Positions 38,487-39,834 of a stretch of DNA of 39,834 nucleotides are shown here, piece by piece. The notes under the pieces were generated by a model. That model had not been told where the DNA came from and did no database searches. It was given only the letters and a program-made list of their open reading frames with translations. The stretch covers positions 1 through 39,834 of IMG/VR virus record IMGVR_UViG_3300046513_000226; one strand, written 5' to 3'. This DNA comes from a virus. How positions within the stretch are numbered: the first letter of the stretch is position 1; every line of letters begins with the position of its first letter. A program made the translations under genes and the position numbers.

Positions 38487-38698
38487 ACGATTAGCCCGAT
38501 GTCTTTGGCGACCTCGCGGGACATCGTGAATTCGTAGACCGTGGCGGCATCGCAGATGGGCGAGAAGCCAACGGGCTCGAAGTCAACATTGGCCAACGGG
38601 ATAATGACCGGGCGGGCGGGAAGGCCGTGGGAAACCACGACCGCCCTTTCGTGCGCCTCAAGGATAGGGGCGCGGATGGTGACGAAAGGCAGGACCAT
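38483..38698 (-). CDS. Hypothetical protein linked to Topo VI-A-like gene (71 aa)
   Basis: Small protein with mainly beta-strand character (MVLPFVTIRAPILEAHERAVVVSHGLPARPVIIPLANVDFEPVGFSPI...), no recognised family. Its ATG overlaps the stop of the Topo VI-A-like gene (TAATG) and its own stop overlaps the HNH start, so it is tightly coupled to both. It could be an accessory subunit of either. Confidence 0.55.
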   Translation of the reverse strand: MVLPFVTIRAPILEAHERAVVVSHGLPARPVIIPLANVDFEPVGFSPICDAATVYEFTMSREVAKDIGLIV

Positions 38699-39648
38699 TA
38701 TTCCATACCTCTCGCGAACGCGACCACGTCATCGAACTGAGAAGGATCAAGTCTCAAGATGCCTTCAAGGTCGGGCCAATTGTCCGACGTCCGTTGAAGA
38801 AGCTCTTTCCGTTCCTCTTCTTCGGTCTTGGCCGAATTCCATGCGTCACGATCAAGGTTTTCCGTAATGGCGGCTTCGATGAGCGCGTCGATAACGGTAG
38901 GTTCAAGCGCGTCCAGTTCCCACGAGGACTCGCCGAATTCTTCGATGTATCCGGCGGCACGGGAGTCCGTTTCCTTCGCCGGGTTCGGCGGCGGGTCGTA
39001 TTGCTCGATTTGGTCCATGTTGAGCGCCAGGCGCTTAACGGTCACGCCGTACCGGGCGAACATGGCGAGCCGGTCCCGGTTATCTCGCGTCATGTCCATG
39101 CCAGAAGGGTCGTGGTCGCCAAGGTGAAGCACGATTGGTCGGATGCCTTGCGCTATCAGGCGCGCGAACCGCTTCCCGGCGCTGTATTGTTCCGATTGGG
39201 AAGAGTAGCCACGGCATGCGAAGTAATCGACCCGCCACCGCGTGCACACCGGTTGAACCACGCCGACCAGTGCGTCTTTCTCAATCCAGACTTCGGGCCG
39301 GAATGATTGGGTTTTCTCCCACAAGTCTTCTCGGTAGCTGTGAAGCGCGGAGTTGATGACATCGGAAGGTGTTTCCCAAGTCGGAACGCCGCGAAGATTG
39401 CGGGTCCGGTCTTCGATGGAATCCCAATCGATTTGACCAGCGAGGCGGGCGTCGTTGATGACGGAGCCAAGGCGCTTATATTCGCTTTGTTTATTCGGAA
39501 TCAGGTCGCGCGAAACGAACTGATAGTAGAGTTGGCGCAAGGTGAGCTTGAACCCTTGGCGCTGGTAGGCGGAAATAATCGCGTTCGCTTGTTCGATGAT
39601 CTTTACCGAAGACCGATTGAACCGCTTGGTAATAAACTTTTCCCTCAT
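38698..39648 (-). CDS. Spo11/Topo VI-A-like protein (Mini-A-like)
   Basis: 316 residues carrying, in order, the two domains of topoisomerase VI subunit A/Spo11. Residues about 33-90 look like the winged-helix 5Y-CAP domain with FKLTLRQLYYQFVSR, where Tyr41/Tyr42 sit at the place of the catalytic tyrosine (RDIYY in Spo11). A Toprim domain follows with EVWIEKDALVGVVQ (Glu123, the VEKDA box), DYFACRGYSSQSE (GYP/S box) and LHLGDHDPSGMDM (Asp178, Asp180). It may cut or nick DNA with a 5' covalent link. No B subunit with a GHKL ATPase is seen, as in stand-alone phage and mobile-element relatives. Confidence 0.8.
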   Translation of the reverse strand: MREKFITKRFNRSSVKIIEQANAIISAYQRQGFKLTLRQLYYQFVSRDLIPNKQSEYKRLGSVINDARLAGQIDWDSIEDRTRNLRGVPTWETPSDVINSALHSYREDLWEKTQSFRPEVWIEKDALVGVVQPVCTRWRVDYFACRGYSSQSEQYSAGKRFARLIAQGIRPIVLHLGDHDPSGMDMTRDNRDRLAMFARYGVTVKRLALNMDQIEQYDPPPNPAKETDSRAAGYIEEFGESSWELDALEPTVIDALIEAAITENLDRDAWNSAKTEEEERKELLQRTSDNWPDLEGILRLDPSQFDDVVAFARGME

Positions 39649-39677
39649 GTCGATTGATCCGAAATAGGAGCGGGGAA

Positions 39678-39696
39678 GAGGCGCGCGGCGCGCCTC
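39678..39696. repeat. Perfect GC-rich dyad between AlpA-like and Topo VI-A-like genes
   Basis: GAGGCGCGC-G-GCGCGCCTC is a 9-bp perfect inverted repeat with a one-base centre, in a 50-base gap. There is no T-tract, so it is a protein-binding site or attenuating hairpin rather than a clear terminator. Confidence 0.4.
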
Positions 39697-39700
39697 CGAG

Positions 39701-39834
39701 TTATGCGGTGGGGCGGGTTTGCGAACGCACGTTGCCTTCTTCGAAAGCCTTCAAATCGGTTTCCCGATAGACGACGCGGCCGCCTAGCTTGACGTAAGAA
39801 GGGCCTTTGCCTTGGCAGCGCCAACGCGCGAGGG
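39701..39834 (-). CDS. AlpA/MerR-type HTH protein, 5' end cut by window
   Basis: The last 43 codons of a small DNA-binding protein: LARWRCQGKGPSYVKLGGRVVYRETDLKAFEEGNVRSQTRPTA. The RW..G.GP.YVKLG.RV.YR..DL..F pattern is the second half of an excisionase/AlpA-type helix-turn-helix. The first helix pair is outside the window. This class includes phage excisionases (Xis) and late regulators; a Xis role is possible given the integrase. On a circular molecule its 5' part would lie at 1-60 on the minus strand. Confidence 0.75.
   Translation of the reverse strand, partial: LARWRCQGKGPSYVKLGGRVVYRETDLKAFEEGNVRSQTRPTA

Noticed and set aside
38698-39648. Primase- or OLD-type Toprim protein
   Set aside because: The order RQLYY, IEKDA, GYSS and GDHDPSG is that of Topo VI-A/Spo11, and there is no primase zinc finger or OLD ATPase.
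1-39834. Integrated prophage with host flanks
   Set aside because: No host genes are recognised at either end and attP appears intact in the interior, so I favour an excised or virion genome.

Overview
The window reads as an essentially complete temperate phage genome of about 40 kb from an alphaproteobacterium, most likely Rhizobiales. It is not a bacterial chromosome segment. The evidence is high GC content with tightly packed genes, no recognisable host gene, a full virion and lysis gene set, and a tyrosine integrase next to an apparently intact attP. The attP core is the 3' half of a tRNA-Phe-like gene flanked by repeated arm-type sites. A GTTC-N7-GTTC direct repeat of the alphaproteobacterial LexA type sits in front of one early operon. 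The two window ends may be adjacent on a circular molecule, but the join is not proven.

Layout. (1) 88-2940, minus strand: an early operon headed by a small cytosine-C5-methyltransferase-like gene, followed by small unknown genes coupled by ATGA/GTGA overlaps. (2) 3030-3330: a strikingly AT-rich, repeat-rich non-coding block that looks like an origin or control region. (3) 3385-4289, plus strand: a two-gene unit with a minor tail protein Z-like gene, detached from the main structural operon. (4) 4558-6532, minus strand: a second block of small coupled early genes. (5) 6626-24671, plus strand: lambda-type DNA packaging and head genes (terS, terL, gpW, portal, protease with nested scaffold, decoration, major capsid), connectors, P2-type baseplate (V, W, J, I), tail fibre genes, contractile sheath and tube, and the E/E' chaperone pair with a -1 frameshift site. 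(6) 24676-30499, plus strand: tape measure, U, X, D, then lysis genes: a muramidase endolysin, a nested Rz/Rz1 spanin pair and a possible holin, closed by a terminator. (7) 30540-31374, minus strand: a RelE-like toxin/antitoxin module bracketed by two near-identical hairpins. (8) 31467-33248, minus strand: an HTH regulator, the integrase and a small secreted protein. (9) 33358-33615: attP. (10) 33728-39834, minus strand: a DNA-metabolism and early region with DUF4031, DUF1643 and ASCH-like genes, a DNA polymerase III beta-clamp homologue, a cupin-like protein, a double-HTH protein, an HNH nuclease, a Spo11/Topo VI-A-like protein and a truncated AlpA-like gene.

How it works together. The virion is a mosaic myovirus: lambda-like capsid and packaging joined to a P2-like contractile tail. 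Four copies of a 15-bp palindrome (consensus TATGCATCATGCATA) lie in the promoters of the methyltransferase operon, the terS/early divergent region, the HTH regulator and the integrase operon, which points to one repressor controlling all of them. I see no conventional replication initiator, helicase or primase. What is present instead is a sliding clamp behind a LexA-type box, a Topo VI-A/Spo11-like protein and an HNH nuclease. The most unusual content is the Topo VI-A-like protein, the phage-borne clamp and its neighbours, and the origin-like block at 3030-3330.
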